Assembly: GCF_033568475.1 (NCBI RefSeq)
Contig: NC_133121.1
Span: 7,874,001 to 7,938,000 of the forward strand
Origin: Henckelia pumila
Taxonomy: Eukaryota > Streptophyta > Magnoliopsida > Lamiales > Gesneriaceae
Length of the DNA: 64,000 bases
Direction of reading: 5' to 3'
In this document: positions 34,264-45,940 of the stretch, piece by piece
How positions within the stretch are numbered: the first letter of the stretch is position 1
Layout: every line of letters begins with the position of its first letter
Position numbers and translations under genes: made by a program
The notes under the pieces: model-generated
Told to the model about the DNA's origin: nothing
Database searches by the model: none
What the model saw: only the letters and a program-made list of their open reading frames with translations

Positions 34264-34550
34264 CCTCATCATAGGAAACCTGTAGAGCATTTCTTGAAGG
34301 CTGTTGATGAAATTATTGCTCAAGATATTGCTAAAACAGTGCAAAAACTTTTATCATCTCCACTCACAATGGCATCTTATGGGGATGGTAATTACTATTT
34401 ATTGAAGAATTCGTTAGCCCTACTGATATTTCACGAGTCCATAAGACATTCATTTACCACAATTTTGTATTTCACATTTATCCCGTTCATCTTGCAGTTC
34501 TGCATCTACCGAGCTACGAGGCGGTTTCCAGTAGGTTCCATTCAAAATGA
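34264..34550 (+). pseudogene. Mitochondrial processing peptidase alpha, last two exons
   Basis: Exon 34264-34387 reads RKPVEHFLKAVDEIIAQDIA, KTVQKLLSSPLTMASYGD and ends at donor G/GTAATT. The intron is about 110 bases. Final exon 34498-34550 after CTTGCAG reads LHLPSYEAVSSRFHSK then TGA. This is the C-terminus of the alpha subunit of MPP, the matrix/bc1 enzyme that trims import signals. The M16 peptidase core is missing, because the sequence left of the first exon is the Tat element and beyond it unrelated intergenic repeat. Splice sites and stop are intact, so either a recently captured fragment or the 3' end of a disrupted gene. Confidence 0.85.
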
Positions 34551-35527
34551 AATTCCTGCCGCCACGTTGATTATATGATCCCCTAAAATGTCTTAATCCT
34601 CGAGTCGCATTTTAAAACTTCTTCTGACCGATATTTAATGGAAATAAGGTATGTCAGTTGCTTTACGTGGACAGATCAGATACTTGGAAAAAAACACCTT
34701 GATGCCTGATTCATTTCATTGTATGTTTTGTAGATCGTCCTTTAAATGTTGTGATTTTGAGCTTTTTTGTATTTCTACACCTAAAGGTGGTAATAAGGCT
34801 ACTGAAAAATATTAAATTTGTCGGAACAAGCTACCGAGCATACGAGGCTAATTATGTTTAACTTAATAATTCGTTGGAGCAAGGTAACCAGCATTAAAAG
34901 TATACTACATGCAGGTTGGTTTGTGTGAGGCTGTACGTGTTTTCTCTGTATATACATTGTCGGTTGTAGACTTGTAGTTGCTTTAAGTTCTGAGTAGCTA
35001 GCCGAAGTAGTATGCATATGGGTAGGATGATCCAATTCGAAGGTGCCCTGACTGTCATGGTGTCTGAGATCTATTTGCTTCAATGTTTCCTTTTGTTGTT
35101 GTTACCTCTGTCATAGTTGTTCACGTCTATTTCTTTTGGTAGATGGACGCAATGTAGCGACGACAAAAGGAAACACAGAAAGTAAGTAGCTTTCGGAATT
35201 CATAGGCTAAGCTGAAAACTGAAATTTTATATCATAACTGGTGTTAGAATCTGTATCAATGAATGGATGCTGGTGACATGCAAGTTATTTGATGAGTGCT
35301 TAATGTGTAATATCTTAGGGTGAAAGACAATAAAGACATGTTAGTGATGTTATGCTTGGACTAATGAATTTTTATTTCACCACTATTATATATGGATTTC
35401 AGATAATGTTCGAGTTGGAAGGATTTTTATTCAGTAGAATAATTTGAAAAGATGGATTCAAGTGATTCTATATAGTATTCTACCAATGCTTACTAATCCT
35501 TCTCTTATCATGCTTTTGGTATGCCAG
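34551..35527. other. 3' flank of the MPP fragment, no gene seen
   Basis: Probably the former 3' UTR and downstream DNA of the peptidase gene. No ORF of interest. Confidence 0.45.
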
Positions 35528-36296
35528 ATAAATGGAGATTGGAATTTTCAGAAGTAAAAAAATTCACATTTAACTAGTCTTAGACTTGCAAAAAAATTTT
35601 CAGAAAAAAGCATCTAGATTAATTTGGTTTAGTAGGTTAAATCACATAGAAGAGTTATTTTTGAGATATTTCCCATCCCATGCATGAATACTCCCTATTT
35701 GAGAAGAAAGCTACAACTGCCAGACATCTAAATTAATTTGGTTTAGTAGCTTAAATCCCTATTTGGTTTAGTGATTAATGGAATCAGGTAGCTGGTGCGT
35801 AGTGTCAACCCCTTTTTTTAGAAATGTCGATGGGCACGTTTGCAAACCACCAATCCACCATCTGCATCCGAAGGCTCCTAATCTCACTATATATATACAT
35901 GTTCCACGGCCACCTCAAAAAAAAAAAAACAAAGAAAGAAAGAAAGAAAGAAAGAAACACCACATGAAGTTTCCTGCAGCAATCTGGTTTGTGATAGCGT
36001 TTATCCCCTACTTTCATAAATCAGGCAGCTGGTGGGTACTACGCACCAGACTCACATGTCATCATCAATATCACCTGAATACTGAACAAAAAGAGATGAA
36101 TTTTCCATGCATGCAAGTACAAAAAGGCGGCCCGTGCTACTTTCCGGACAAGTGGCTCTTGTCCGGGTCGTATTTGATTAACTGGGCCTACCACAACAAT
36201 TCAGGCATGAAGTGCGAAAGTGTGTTCTTTCGTGCAAATATGGTTGAAGACGTACCAGTAAGTTTGTTTTACTCTGTTTTGTTATTAACAGAGTAA
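35528..36296 (+). repeat. Large inverted repeat, left arm (X8 gene 2c)
   Basis: Matches 36617-38075 in inverted orientation apart from the 683-bp hAT insertion in the right arm. Covers upstream DNA, promoter and body of an X8 gene 2 copy. The 320-bp spacer is the downstream flank of the right-arm copy. Confidence 0.85.
35964..36257 (+). pseudogene. X8-domain gene 2c
   Basis: Starts MKFPAAIWFVIAF. The first X8 cysteine is Trp (SGSWWVLRT). The part that should hold the second cysteine is read in a wrong frame (two compensating indels between 36040 and 36085), then MNFPCMQVQKGGPCYFPDKW, LINWAYHNNSG and MKCESVFF are kept. One base is missing before the donor at 36258. Loss of two structural cysteines makes a folded X8 domain unlikely even though the reading frame stays open (an ORF runs 35778-36296). 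Confidence 0.8.
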
Positions 36297-36863
36297 TAAG
36301 ACATCGAAATTGTTTTTTTTTTTTGGGTGGGGGGTGGGGCGGGTCACACTGTAGATCCGCCCCTGCGTGTGACAACACAAGAAGTTGGGAAATTCTAACA
36401 TCTGTTGGATCCGGACCAGCCACAGTAAAATTCAAATCATATCCGATTAATAACTTGCTCAAAGTAGCCGAATTTCAAGCTTCATCGACTAACTTAATTA
36501 TGATGAATTTGAACCATGACATTGAATGACTCGTGAAATATCGAGTTTTTAGTACGCAGATGATCACTAATGCCATGAAACTACCATTTACTAGCCACAT
36601 AACCAATCAGTTTGTTTTATCCGTTTGTTAATAACAAAACAAAGTAAAACAAACTTACTGGGATCGTCTTCAACCACATTTGCACCAAAGAAAACACTTT
36701 CTCACATCATGGCTGAACTGTTATGATAGGCCAAGTTGATCAAATACGACCCGAACAAGAGTCACTTGTCCGTGAAGTAACACGGGCCGCCTTTTTGTAC
36801 TTGCATGCACGGGAAATTCATCCTTTTTTGTTCGGCATTGCATGTGATATTGATGATGGAACG

Positions 36864-37546
36864 CAGAGACGGAGGGAGGGGGGGCAGTGGGGGCAACCGC
36901 CCCCCTCAATTTTTCAGCTTAACAAAGGGGTAGGAGGTAAATGGAGTCGATGGTGGGGGGCAGAGGGCCGAGTCGGAGTGACCAAAATTTTTTTATTCTT
37001 AAATAAAGATTAAAAAGTAAAAATAAATAAAAATAAAAATTGTACTTTGAAATTTTTATTTTTTATCTAAGTTATTTATTTTTTGTTTAATGATTGTTTA
37101 TTTTGTTGAAGTAATATTTTGTCCTATAATTATCTTTCTCTTGAAATATATGTGTTGTTCATTTAGCCCATCGTTCGCAAAAACGGTCACGGAATGGAGG
37201 GAATGACCGTTTTGAAATGGGAACGACAGTTGTCGCGACAAAGTGATGGAGGAAAAAGGTTGATTAATATAACACTATTTTTTTAAAATATCGGCGATTT
37301 CACGGATGTCGCGGAATGAAACAACAATTTCACGGATTTCGCGGCCGTCGCGGAACGTTTTAGATAATTTTTTTAATTAAAATTTTAGCAAATTATATAA
37401 TTATTTGTATTTTTATTATAAAAAATCTCTCGACAATAACCGCGATCGTTCCGTGAAATTCCAATAAAATCGAAACGACAGCCTCCGCCACCGCAACTGC
37501 GAACCATGATCTCGCCCCCTATTTGATTTTTCTGGCTTCGTCCCTG
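36864..37546. mobile_element. Non-autonomous hAT-type element, 683 bp
   Basis: Termini CAGAGACGGAGGGAG and (complement of the right end) CAGGGACGAAGCCAGA, with 8-bp target duplication ATGGAACG (36856-36863) and ATGGCACG (37547-37554). CAGGG-type ends and an 8-bp duplication fit the hAT superfamily. No transposase is encoded. Intact gene 2 copies give the empty site. Confidence 0.85.
37168..37508. mobile_element. MITE nested in the hAT-type element
   Basis: Inner inverted termini: GTTCGCAAAAACGGTCACGG on the left and the complement of CCGCCACCGCAACTGCGAAC on the right. Interior has repeated TCACGGATTTCGCGG motifs. Boundaries approximate. Confidence 0.5.
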
Positions 37547-38097
37547 ATGGCACGTGCGTCATTCTCTGGCATGCTGGTGCTTAGTACGCACCAGCTGCCT
37601 GATTCATGAGAGTAGGGGATAAAGGCTATCACGAACTAGATTGCCGCAGGAAACTTCATTTGATGAGTTTTTTTTCTTTCTTTCTTTCTTTGTTTTTTTA
37701 GGAGGCCGTGGAACGTGTATATATAGTGAAATTAGGAGCCTTAAGATGCAGATGGTGGACTGGTGGTTTGCAAACGTGCCCATCGACATTTCTAAAAAAG
37801 AGTTGACACTACGCATCAGCTGCCTGATTCAATTAATCACTAAACCAAATAAAGATTTAAACTACTAAACAAATTAATTTAGATGTCTGACATTTCTAGA
37901 TTTCTTCTCAAATATATAGGGAGTATGCATGGGATGAGAAATATCTCCAAAATAACTCTTCTCTGTGATTTAATCTACTAAACCAAATTAATCTAGATGC
38001 TTTTTTCTGAAAATTTTTTGCAAGTTTAAGACTAGTTAAATGTAAATTTTTTTACTTCTGGAAATTCCAGTCTCCATTAATCACTGATTTTTGTACC

Positions 38098-38459
38098 CTA
38101 AGGTACCGTTTGGTACAAGTACAATTAGTACTTGTACAACTTATCCTATCCAATTTCACGTTCTTCTCGTCATATTATTTATCCATCTATTAATTATTTA
38201 TTTTACATCAATCAAATCATTAATAATTTATCTTACATCAATAAAATCATTGAATTTAAATTACTATATTACCCTTATAAATAATATTATTCATATTTTA
38301 TTTATTCTTAAAAGGACAAAATGGTAATTTATATTTTTAATATAAAATTCAATCAATCAAATCAAATAAACTATAATCTATCAATCAAATCAAATACTAA
38401 ATTAACTATCATTTTCTATTTATTTATATTAAATTATATTACTTATCCAAACGGTGCCT
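38098..38459. mobile_element. MITE, about 360 bp
   Basis: Ends AGGTACCGTTTGGTAC and TATCCAAACGGTGCCT are inverted repeats. AT-rich interior with repeated AATCAATCAAATCAAAT motifs. Non-coding. Confidence 0.7.
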
Positions 38460-38537
38460 AAAAATATTTAAAATTATATATTAGCTTGATTTAAACCAGT
38501 GTTTATTGCACGTAGGTGTGTATAAATTTCTTTCCTG

Positions 38538-38540
<3 letters not shown>

Positions 38541-38622
<82 letters not shown>
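38541..38622. repeat. (TTA)n microsatellite
   Basis: About 27 TTA units. The leucine-rich ORF over it is an artefact. Confidence 0.97.
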
Positions 38623-38624
<2 letters not shown>

Positions 38625-38749
38625 TATTTATTTATTTTTAAGTTTTCATAGAGATTCAAGAGTGTATTTACATTATGGTTATGAAATTTTGCGGATTCGA
38701 CCCCAAATTCAACCCAAAGGAAGTTAGCCTCGAGTTCAAATTATTAAAT

Positions 38750-39510
38750 TAAAAAAAAACGTAATGTTAGTAAACTCTTCTCTCACTAAATCTATGCTTT
38801 TTTTTAGGAGTAAAACTATGCCTATTTATTCACTTCAAAATTTCAAATGGCTAGGCGTCAACATAATATATATACGACAAACAAATCATATATAAAAAAG
38901 TATACAAATAATAAATAATACAAATAAAAAAATAAAAAAATCGGTGGCTGAGAATTTTGTTCATCAGCGTTGTCACCATCCATTACATTGTAGACGACCA
39001 AAATCGTGTACGTAGGGTTTTTTTTCCGTCTACATTTTCTATGTCATTAAGATATGATATATGTTATGTAATTTCTTAACTACATTTATACGGAGCCAAT
39101 ATTTCATGCCACTATTTTTATCATGGTCACTCAAATTCATTTATTACTATTGGATTATGAAATGATTAAATATGAAAGCCACAAAGGTGGATAAGTTTAT
39201 GATCCAAAAATTATAATTCAATATGGTAAATAATTAAGGGCTTAGACATTAAGAAACAACCATATATAAATAAGAGTGGTTGTTGACAATATTTGTCTAA
39301 CTTAGTGTTTTGTTTGTCGGACCAATATATATATATATAATTTTATGCAAAGAATTCTATTTTTGCAATGATAATAAATTCCATAATGGAGTAATTTGTG
39401 CTTGGGACTCTTTAAATGATCAGATTAGTGGTTTGAGTGGCGGTGTAAACTCTACCACGAAGATTATGATAGACTATTCTTGGGTCAGCTAATACCCTAA
39501 ACGGACTAGC
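38750..39510. repeat. Inverted duplicated block, copy D, part 1
   Basis: Inverted match to 4100-4700 in segment A and to the end of copy C (23830-24193). Interrupted at 39511 by the Athila-type element and continued at 47328. Confidence 0.75.
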
Positions 39511-40895
39511 TGATAAGTGTATTTTATACACTTAATTTAGTTATGATTTTAATTATTAATTATTTGTTTCGAGCAGATTTATGTGGGTATTTTGTTGTTT
39601 TTGTGTTTACAGTGATTTATTGAATTTATGTGGAAATGAGAGGAAAAAGGAGAAAAGAAGAATAAAAGAAAGGAAAAAGAAAAGAAGAGAAAATTAAAGA
39701 GAAGAAAGGAACGATCAGATCAAGAGAAGGAAGAAAATGGGCTTTGTTAATGGGCCAAGAAACATCAGCGCTTAATTTTAGCGCTAAAGAAGAGCTATCG
39801 CGCTACTTTTCTGGAGAATGAAGTCGAGAGAAAGGGGCGCCCGTGCCTTCACTAGAGCGCCCGCCCCGTCGCTGTGATTTGGAAATTTTATTATATCGGG
39901 AAATAATTTTCTTGGGCTTTTTGTGGGCTTTTGCTGAGCAATATAAAAAGATTTCTGCCAGACAAATTGGAGGGGGGAGCCGCCACAACTTAAACACTAC
40001 AGATCAGAGAATATCAGAGTTTGATCGTGAACTTTTGGGAAGGATTTCTGGAGCTTATCTGAAGAACAAAGACGGAGTTTGATCGATCGGACACGGTGTC
40101 GACGACGGATTTGTTTATTTTATCTTTTATTTATTTTATTCTGAATATGTTTGGATTTTTGAATTTGTTTTGTTTTATTCATAATTTTATTATGAACTAA
40201 ATTTTTAGAGTCTAGATGTCAGATGGAACCTGATGTAGACGCTTTCATGAATTCTTGATTTTATTGGATTGAGTTTCTTCTAGATTAATTGTTTTTTTTA
40301 GAATTGATTGTCTTTTCAATTATATGATCAATAATTGATTTGTTATATTTATTTGAAATCATTGCTCGGGAGAGGGGATTTTGAATAGGACATTAGAAAC
40401 TACACTGTTAATTATTTATACAGCTTGGGAGAGTGTATGATTTTAACAGAGCTTTTAAAAAAAACATTGTTTTGTGATAGATCACTGCGATAAATTCTTA
40501 ATATGAATATTGAAATTGAATTGTAGTTGATAAACATTATTTGTTGCTCGGGAGAGGGAAATAATACACTTAAGTGTTCTTGGGTATTAATTGACTGAAA
40601 TTCATGAAGATTAATCATTTAGGATTGACTGTTGTTGAAACCATGTAAAATCTATACCTCTAGACCAATTTTCTCTGATTGATTATATCTGCAAGTTGTT
40701 TGCGTGCTATCAAAAACATCCTGATTATTTTTATTTATTGCAAATTTCTCAAATATTGATTTTCTAGATAAAGTTTAGACTATTTTAATTACAAGCACTG
40801 CTTATTTTCATTTTACTCCCTGTGGGATCGATATCTGATTTAATCACTATATTAAAACTTGACACTCGTACGCTTGCGAGTAAATTTTCACAACA
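39511..40895 (+). repeat. Athila-type 5' LTR
   Basis: Pairs with 45941-47322. Contains AGCGCTAAAGAAGAGCTATC and CGCCCGCCCCGTCGC, short GC-rich patches that echo the GCGCTATCGCGC motifs in the interior. Confidence 0.93.
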
Positions 40896-40901
40896 AGTTT
40901 T

Positions 40902-40920
40902 TGGCGCCGTTGCCGGGGAG
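40902..40920 (+). other. Athila-type primer binding site
   Basis: TGGCGCCGTTGCCGGGGAG six bases after the LTR, the primer site typical of Athila elements. Confidence 0.85.
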
Positions 40921-41036
40921 TAATTTTGATTATTTTTTTTAGTCTTGTTACCAATTAGTCTAGATTTTAATTTAGAGTTTTTTTTATTTTATTTTGAATT
41001 TACTAATTAAATTCTTCTTAATTTTAATTGCAGTTT

Positions 41037-42296
41037 ATGCGACGATCTCAAAGTGCGAATTCTCTACTTTTTGATCCGGTGATCGAACGAACTGCACGTG
41101 CTTTGAGAAGAGCGAGAAGAGAAGAAATTAATAACATGGCTGAAGAGAATGTGAATCAAGCTCCCCTGGTGCCTATCAGAGATCACTTCAGGCCGACGAT
41201 CCAGGCTCACTACTCTGGAATAGCTCGAGGAACAATCAATGCCAACAATTTTGAGCTAAAGCCGGCCTTGATTAACATGGTTCAATCGAACCAATTTAAT
41301 GGGAGTGTCATAGCTGATCCTCACTTGCATCTCTGGACCTTTTTAGAAATTACTGATACGGTAAAATTTTACGGTGTTCCTGAGGATATTATTCGTTTAC
41401 GCTTGTTTCTGTTTTCTCTCAGGGATCAAGCCAGAAGTTGGTTGCAATCACTGCCGTTTGGAAGCATCACTACTTGGGAAGGGATGGCAGAAAAATTTTT
41501 TGCTAAATATTTTCCACCTGCCAAGTCCACCCAGTTGAAGATCGAGATCAGCACTTTCAGGCAGATGGATTCTGAACAGCTCTACGAGGCGTGGGAAAGG
41601 TACAAAGAACTACTTAGACGTTGTCCTAACCACAATTTTGCAGATTGGGAACAGATCGAGTGGTTTTACAACGGACTGAATGCGCCTACGAGGATGAACG
41701 TGGATTCTGCTTCTGGAGGAACTATTTTTGCAAAGGACCCCGCTCAAGCCTATGATATGCTGGAACAGATGACGATAAACAGTTTTCAATGGCCATCTGA
41801 GCGTGTGGGAGTCAAGAAGCCAGCTGAAGTGTATGCAGTAGATCCTCTCACATCTATCACGGCCAAATTATCTGCACTGACTACACAGGTAGCTTCTTTG
41901 AATAAGATCACTGTTGCAGATTCCATTGGAGTTGAAGGATCACATAACCCAAAGGAAGTTAATTATATCCATCCTAATGGCTACCGAGGTTATGGAGCTT
42001 ACAGAGGTAATCCTATTCCCAATACTTTTCACCCTAATTTGCGGAATAATAAAAAAATTTCATATGCTAACAATACTAATAAGGGTGATGGTAAGCCATC
42101 TTTGGAGGATGTGGTTAGTACTTTTGTGCAGGAATCAGGTAAGAGAATGACGAGAACTGAGTCTCGCCTTGATAGTTTGGAGACGCACATGGCCAACATG
42201 GGCGCGGTGTTGCAATCCATGGAGACTAGCATTGGGCAGTTGGCAAACGCACTAAAGGATACAACCGCGGCCAGTTTCCTAGCAATACTGAGGTGA
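41037..42296 (+). pseudogene. Athila-type gag
   Basis: ATG at 41037 opens MRRSQSANSLLFDPVIERTA. The retrotransposon gag core follows (WTFLEITDTVKFYGVPEDII, LFLFSLRDQARSWLQSL, FFAKYFPPAKSTQLK, YNGLNAPTRMNVDSASGG). It frameshifts by one base near 42275, after which gag continues in the next frame at 42293. No stop before that, so the N-terminal gag is close to intact. Confidence 0.9.
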
Positions 42297-43261
42297 ATCC
42301 CAAGGAGCAATGCAATGCTATATCGTTGAGAAGTGAGAAGCAAGTAGATAGAGAAGAGTGCCAACCTGAGAGCAAGACACCTGAAAAAGCTGTTGTTGAA
42401 GAAAAGGAAGTCGAGGAGAAAGAGAAGGAGCCTGAACTTGACCCGAAACTGATGTACAAGCCTCCACTGCCATACCCGCAAAGGTTCAAGAAGAAGGCAT
42501 TGGATGAGCAGTTCTCCAAATTCTTGAAGATTTTCAAGAAAATTCACATCAACATCCCCTTTGCTGATGCCTTGGAGCAAATGCCGAATTATGCGAAGTT
42601 CATCAAGGAGGTGATGTCCAAGAAGAGGAGGATGCTAGAAAACGAGGTGGTGAATTTGACTGAAGAGTGTAGTGCGGTGCTCCAAAAGAAGATGCCACAG
42701 AAGCCTAAGGATCCAGGGAGTTTTACTATTCCTTGCACTATTGGTTCTTCTTATTTAAATAATGCACTTTGTGATTTAGGGGTCAGTATTAACTTAATGC
42801 CATTATCTATTTACAGGGCCTTGGAGTTGGGCGAGATGAAAGCCACTATTATTTCATTGTAGTTGGCGGATCGGAGCATTACATATCCCCTAGGAATTAT
42901 TGAAGATGTTCTAGTCAAGGTGGATAAATTTATCTTTCCAGCGGATTTTGTGATATTCGACATTGAAGCGGATCATGGTGCTCCGCTGATTTTTGGACGC
43001 CCGTTTTTGGCTACTGCTGATGCCAAAATAAATGTCAAGAATGGTGAATTATCAATGGGTGTGGAGTACGAACGAGTGGTCTTCAACTTATTCACGAAAG
43101 CACCCACTCCACCCATTGAAGAATTGTGTTTAATTGATCCAGTGGAGAAGTTGGAAGCGAAAAATTTACCAACAAAGAAAGCTACGAAGAACAAGAAAGC
43201 AAAATTTAAAAGGCGGTTCGTGGAATTTATTTGGCGAGTAAAAGAGAAAGGGAAGATCTAA
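42293..43261 (+). pseudogene. Athila-type gag end and protease
   Basis: Continues NPKEQCNAISLRSEK, an acidic linker, KPPLPYPQRFKKKALDEQF, then the protease region IPCTIGSSYLNNALCDLGVS with INLMPLSIY. The active-site triplet is DLG, as usual in Athila. A TAG follows at about 42860; the same frame goes on with LIFGRPFLATADAKINV. Ends at a TAA at 43261, right before the CTTGGGAGGCAACCCAAGC motif that in Athila elements lies after the coding part. Confidence 0.88.
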
Positions 43262-45940
43262 CACCAGTGAAAGTCAGGCTGACGACTTTAAACCAAGCGC
43301 TACTTGGGAGGCAACCCAAGCATTTTCTTTTATTTTATTTTATTTGCAGTTTATTTAATTTTTGTTATTTATTTGTTTTATGTTTTTTATTTTAAATTTT
43401 TGAGCTTAATTTTTATTAATTTTCAAAAATTTGCAGGCTTGAGAAACCTCAAAATCGAGCTAGAGGCACGTCCGCCCCATTAAATTGAGCGCCCGCGCAT
43501 CTCCTGGACAAAATTGGTGTTGATTTGCGAATTCAAGGCGCGCCTGCGCCCCTTCTCTCGAGCGCCCGCGCCTCCCCTTCGTTGCACTGATGCACCAACC
43601 GCGCTACTCCTTGCGCAATCGCGCTACTGAACAGCGCCTGTCATGCGCTATCGCGCTTTCGAGCTGCACCAAAACATTGCGCCAATGATTCCAAACCACG
43701 CAGCATGAAGCGCTATCGCTTCAACCAGCAGAGCACCATCGCGCTCCCCAACAGCCCTCTAACACGCGCTATCGCGCCTCTCCAACACCCACCAGCAGCC
43801 CTCCCACCTGCGCTATCGCGCATCCCCATCCATCATCTACGCTCCACCATCTCCAACTCCACAACCATGCACCAAACATCTCTCCATTAGCGCAGGCCAT
43901 CTTCCCAATTAATGCTCTAACCATCTCCCATTAGCGCAGAAACAAAGAGCAATCGCGCTCTCTATTCATCTTCTGCGCTTCATCAAGAAAAAACGTGCAG
44001 CTTCCTGATCTCCTCCAAGCGCAAACAAGCATCTTATAGCGCACCTATCCTAGAACCTTACAGCCCAAAATCCTCGCATGAAATCAAACCAAGCTTACAC
44101 CTTGAGCTATCGCCTATCCGCAGCATGCCATGCCATGGATTTGTGTTTCTTCTAGCAATATTTTCTTAACTGATTGCTTCGGGTTTCATTTGCATCTTCT
44201 CTTATGGTGTGCATGTATTCTTTTCAGGATCATTTGGATGTCATGTGGTGCTTCTCAATTATTTTAACCTTGGCATTGCGGCTGCAAAATTATTTAACAT
44301 GGAGATGAAGTTGATAACATCGAGTACTGATGCTCGGTGTCCAGGTATATGTCCCTTGTTCTTTTTATTGTTTTTAATCATTAGGGACAATGATTATATT
44401 AAGTTTGGGGGGATGAATCATTTTTTTCAAGGATTTAGTTGATTAGTGTTATTGTGCTTAATAGATTAAATTTTTTGAGTTTTATTGAGTTGAATTTAAA
44501 AAAAGTTGAGAAAGAAATGGATGCATGGCCAATGATGAAAAAAATATTTTTTGTGCTATAACTGAAATACATGATTGTCTGTCTATCTGACAAATATTTT
44601 TGAAAAAATGGAACCAATTAGATGAACAATTTTCTATATACTCTGTGATTAATACTTGAATCTGATTTTTGAAACATACAAACATAGATATGATTGAGGC
44701 ATTGTTTGAAATTTTTGGGCCTGATTTTTATTGAAAAATTTTATCCTTAGTTGCTTATTTGAGCCTACACGTATATTAGTACATTGAGGTACGAGAAAAT
44801 ATGAATTTGTTGAAAATCATCGTTTACTGCTGATGATTATTCTTTCCTGCACTGATTGAATTTGTATGATTTAATTGTGGATTGAGACTTGTCTAGAACT
44901 AGTTTGAACACTCTTCGAGGCGAAATACGGGCAAAACTGAGATTATGAATGATTTAGGCGATTTTTCTGAATTCTTTTGTGCCTTTCAAGCTACCTAATT
45001 ATTTGTTATCCCTAGTACTTTGTTTGAGCTTTATTGAAAATCTAATGGCATGCGTGTAAACGTGTGATTAACCCCCATTCGTCATTATTTCAAGGTCCTA
45101 CATTGACTACCTGAATAGCCTATACACTATTTCCTACCTTTAAGGGAGTAATTTGAATGCTAAATTGTTTTATGCTCCTAGTTGATATTTGTGAAAATGG
45201 AATGGCGTGGTAGATGAATTGAAAAGATGAAAAGAGGTAGTAGAAAGAAAGAAAAAATTTGAAAAAGTTGTGAAAGAAGTTGTGAGAAAAAGTTGAATCA
45301 GTGAAGTGAATTGAAAAAAAAAGAATTAAGTGTGAAAGTGTGAAAGAAAAGGAGTTGAAATTAGAGTTTAAACATGAATATAAATTACTCCTTAATTTTG
45401 AATTCTTATCCTTCGTTTGTAGCCATGAGCCAGGCCTTACATTATAAGCCAAATAAGTCATATTGACCAAGTCTCAGTTGCCCAATATACTAGTAGAGAA
45501 GAGTTGCGAGAATTTAGCCTATGGACTGTTGATTGATACTTTTAATGATTATGAATTTTGATCGAAACACGCACACACTATTATTCTTTGCATTTACCTA
45601 ATTGTTAGTGTTTTTTATTTTATATCCTTTATTTGAGCCTCTGCCTTCTTGAAAAGTCCTCATGATCTATGAATGTTTGAATTGAACTTGGAGAATGGTG
45701 TTTTGAACTTGAGTTGCGAAGATTGTGAGTTTATGCGGTTATTTTGTTATGACTGAAACTTTCAAGTGTTAGTAAGTTGGATGAGATTGGATTTGAAAAT
45801 TCTTTGAAATCATTGTCGAGGCCATTGCTCCATAATATTTATTGACTATTCTTGTGAGTTTATGATGATTTGAGTTTTTGGAAGTTTTTGAATTGAATAG
45901 TTTTGCTCGGGACTAGCAAAAGTCTAAGTTTGGGGGTATT
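43262..45940 (+). other. Non-coding 3' part of Athila-type element with GCGCTATCGCGC motifs
   Basis: No RT or integrase motifs in any frame. 43440-44110 is unusually GC-rich: GCGCTATCGCGC occurs exactly at about 43645, 43766 and 43810, with shortened forms (GCAATCGCGCT, GCGCTATCGCT) around them. From 44200 it becomes AT-rich and ends at the polypurine tract. Confidence 0.8.

Larger units (their letters stand above)
36659..37659 (-). pseudogene. X8-domain gene 2d, split by a hAT-type element
   Basis: The minus-strand ATG is at 37659. A TAG replaces the Trp codon eight codons in. The sequence then encodes the SGSWCVL start (about 37600) up to the insertion at 37547, and resumes at 36863 with the remainder of the X8 region, ending at a donor at 36658. 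Tail-to-tail with gene 2c. Confidence 0.85.
36617..38075 (-). repeat. Large inverted repeat, right arm (X8 gene 2d)
   Basis: Inverted counterpart of 35528-36296, expanded by the element at 36864-37546. Confidence 0.85.

Noticed and set aside
35778-36296. 172-codon ORF as a functional protein
   Set aside because: It joins untranslated leader to an X8 copy that has lost two cysteines and contains compensating frameshifts.
38506-38727. Leucine-rich 73-codon ORF
   Set aside because: Translation of a (TTA)n microsatellite.
42029-42580. Minus-strand 183-codon ORF
   Set aside because: Shadow of the Athila-type gag/protease frame.
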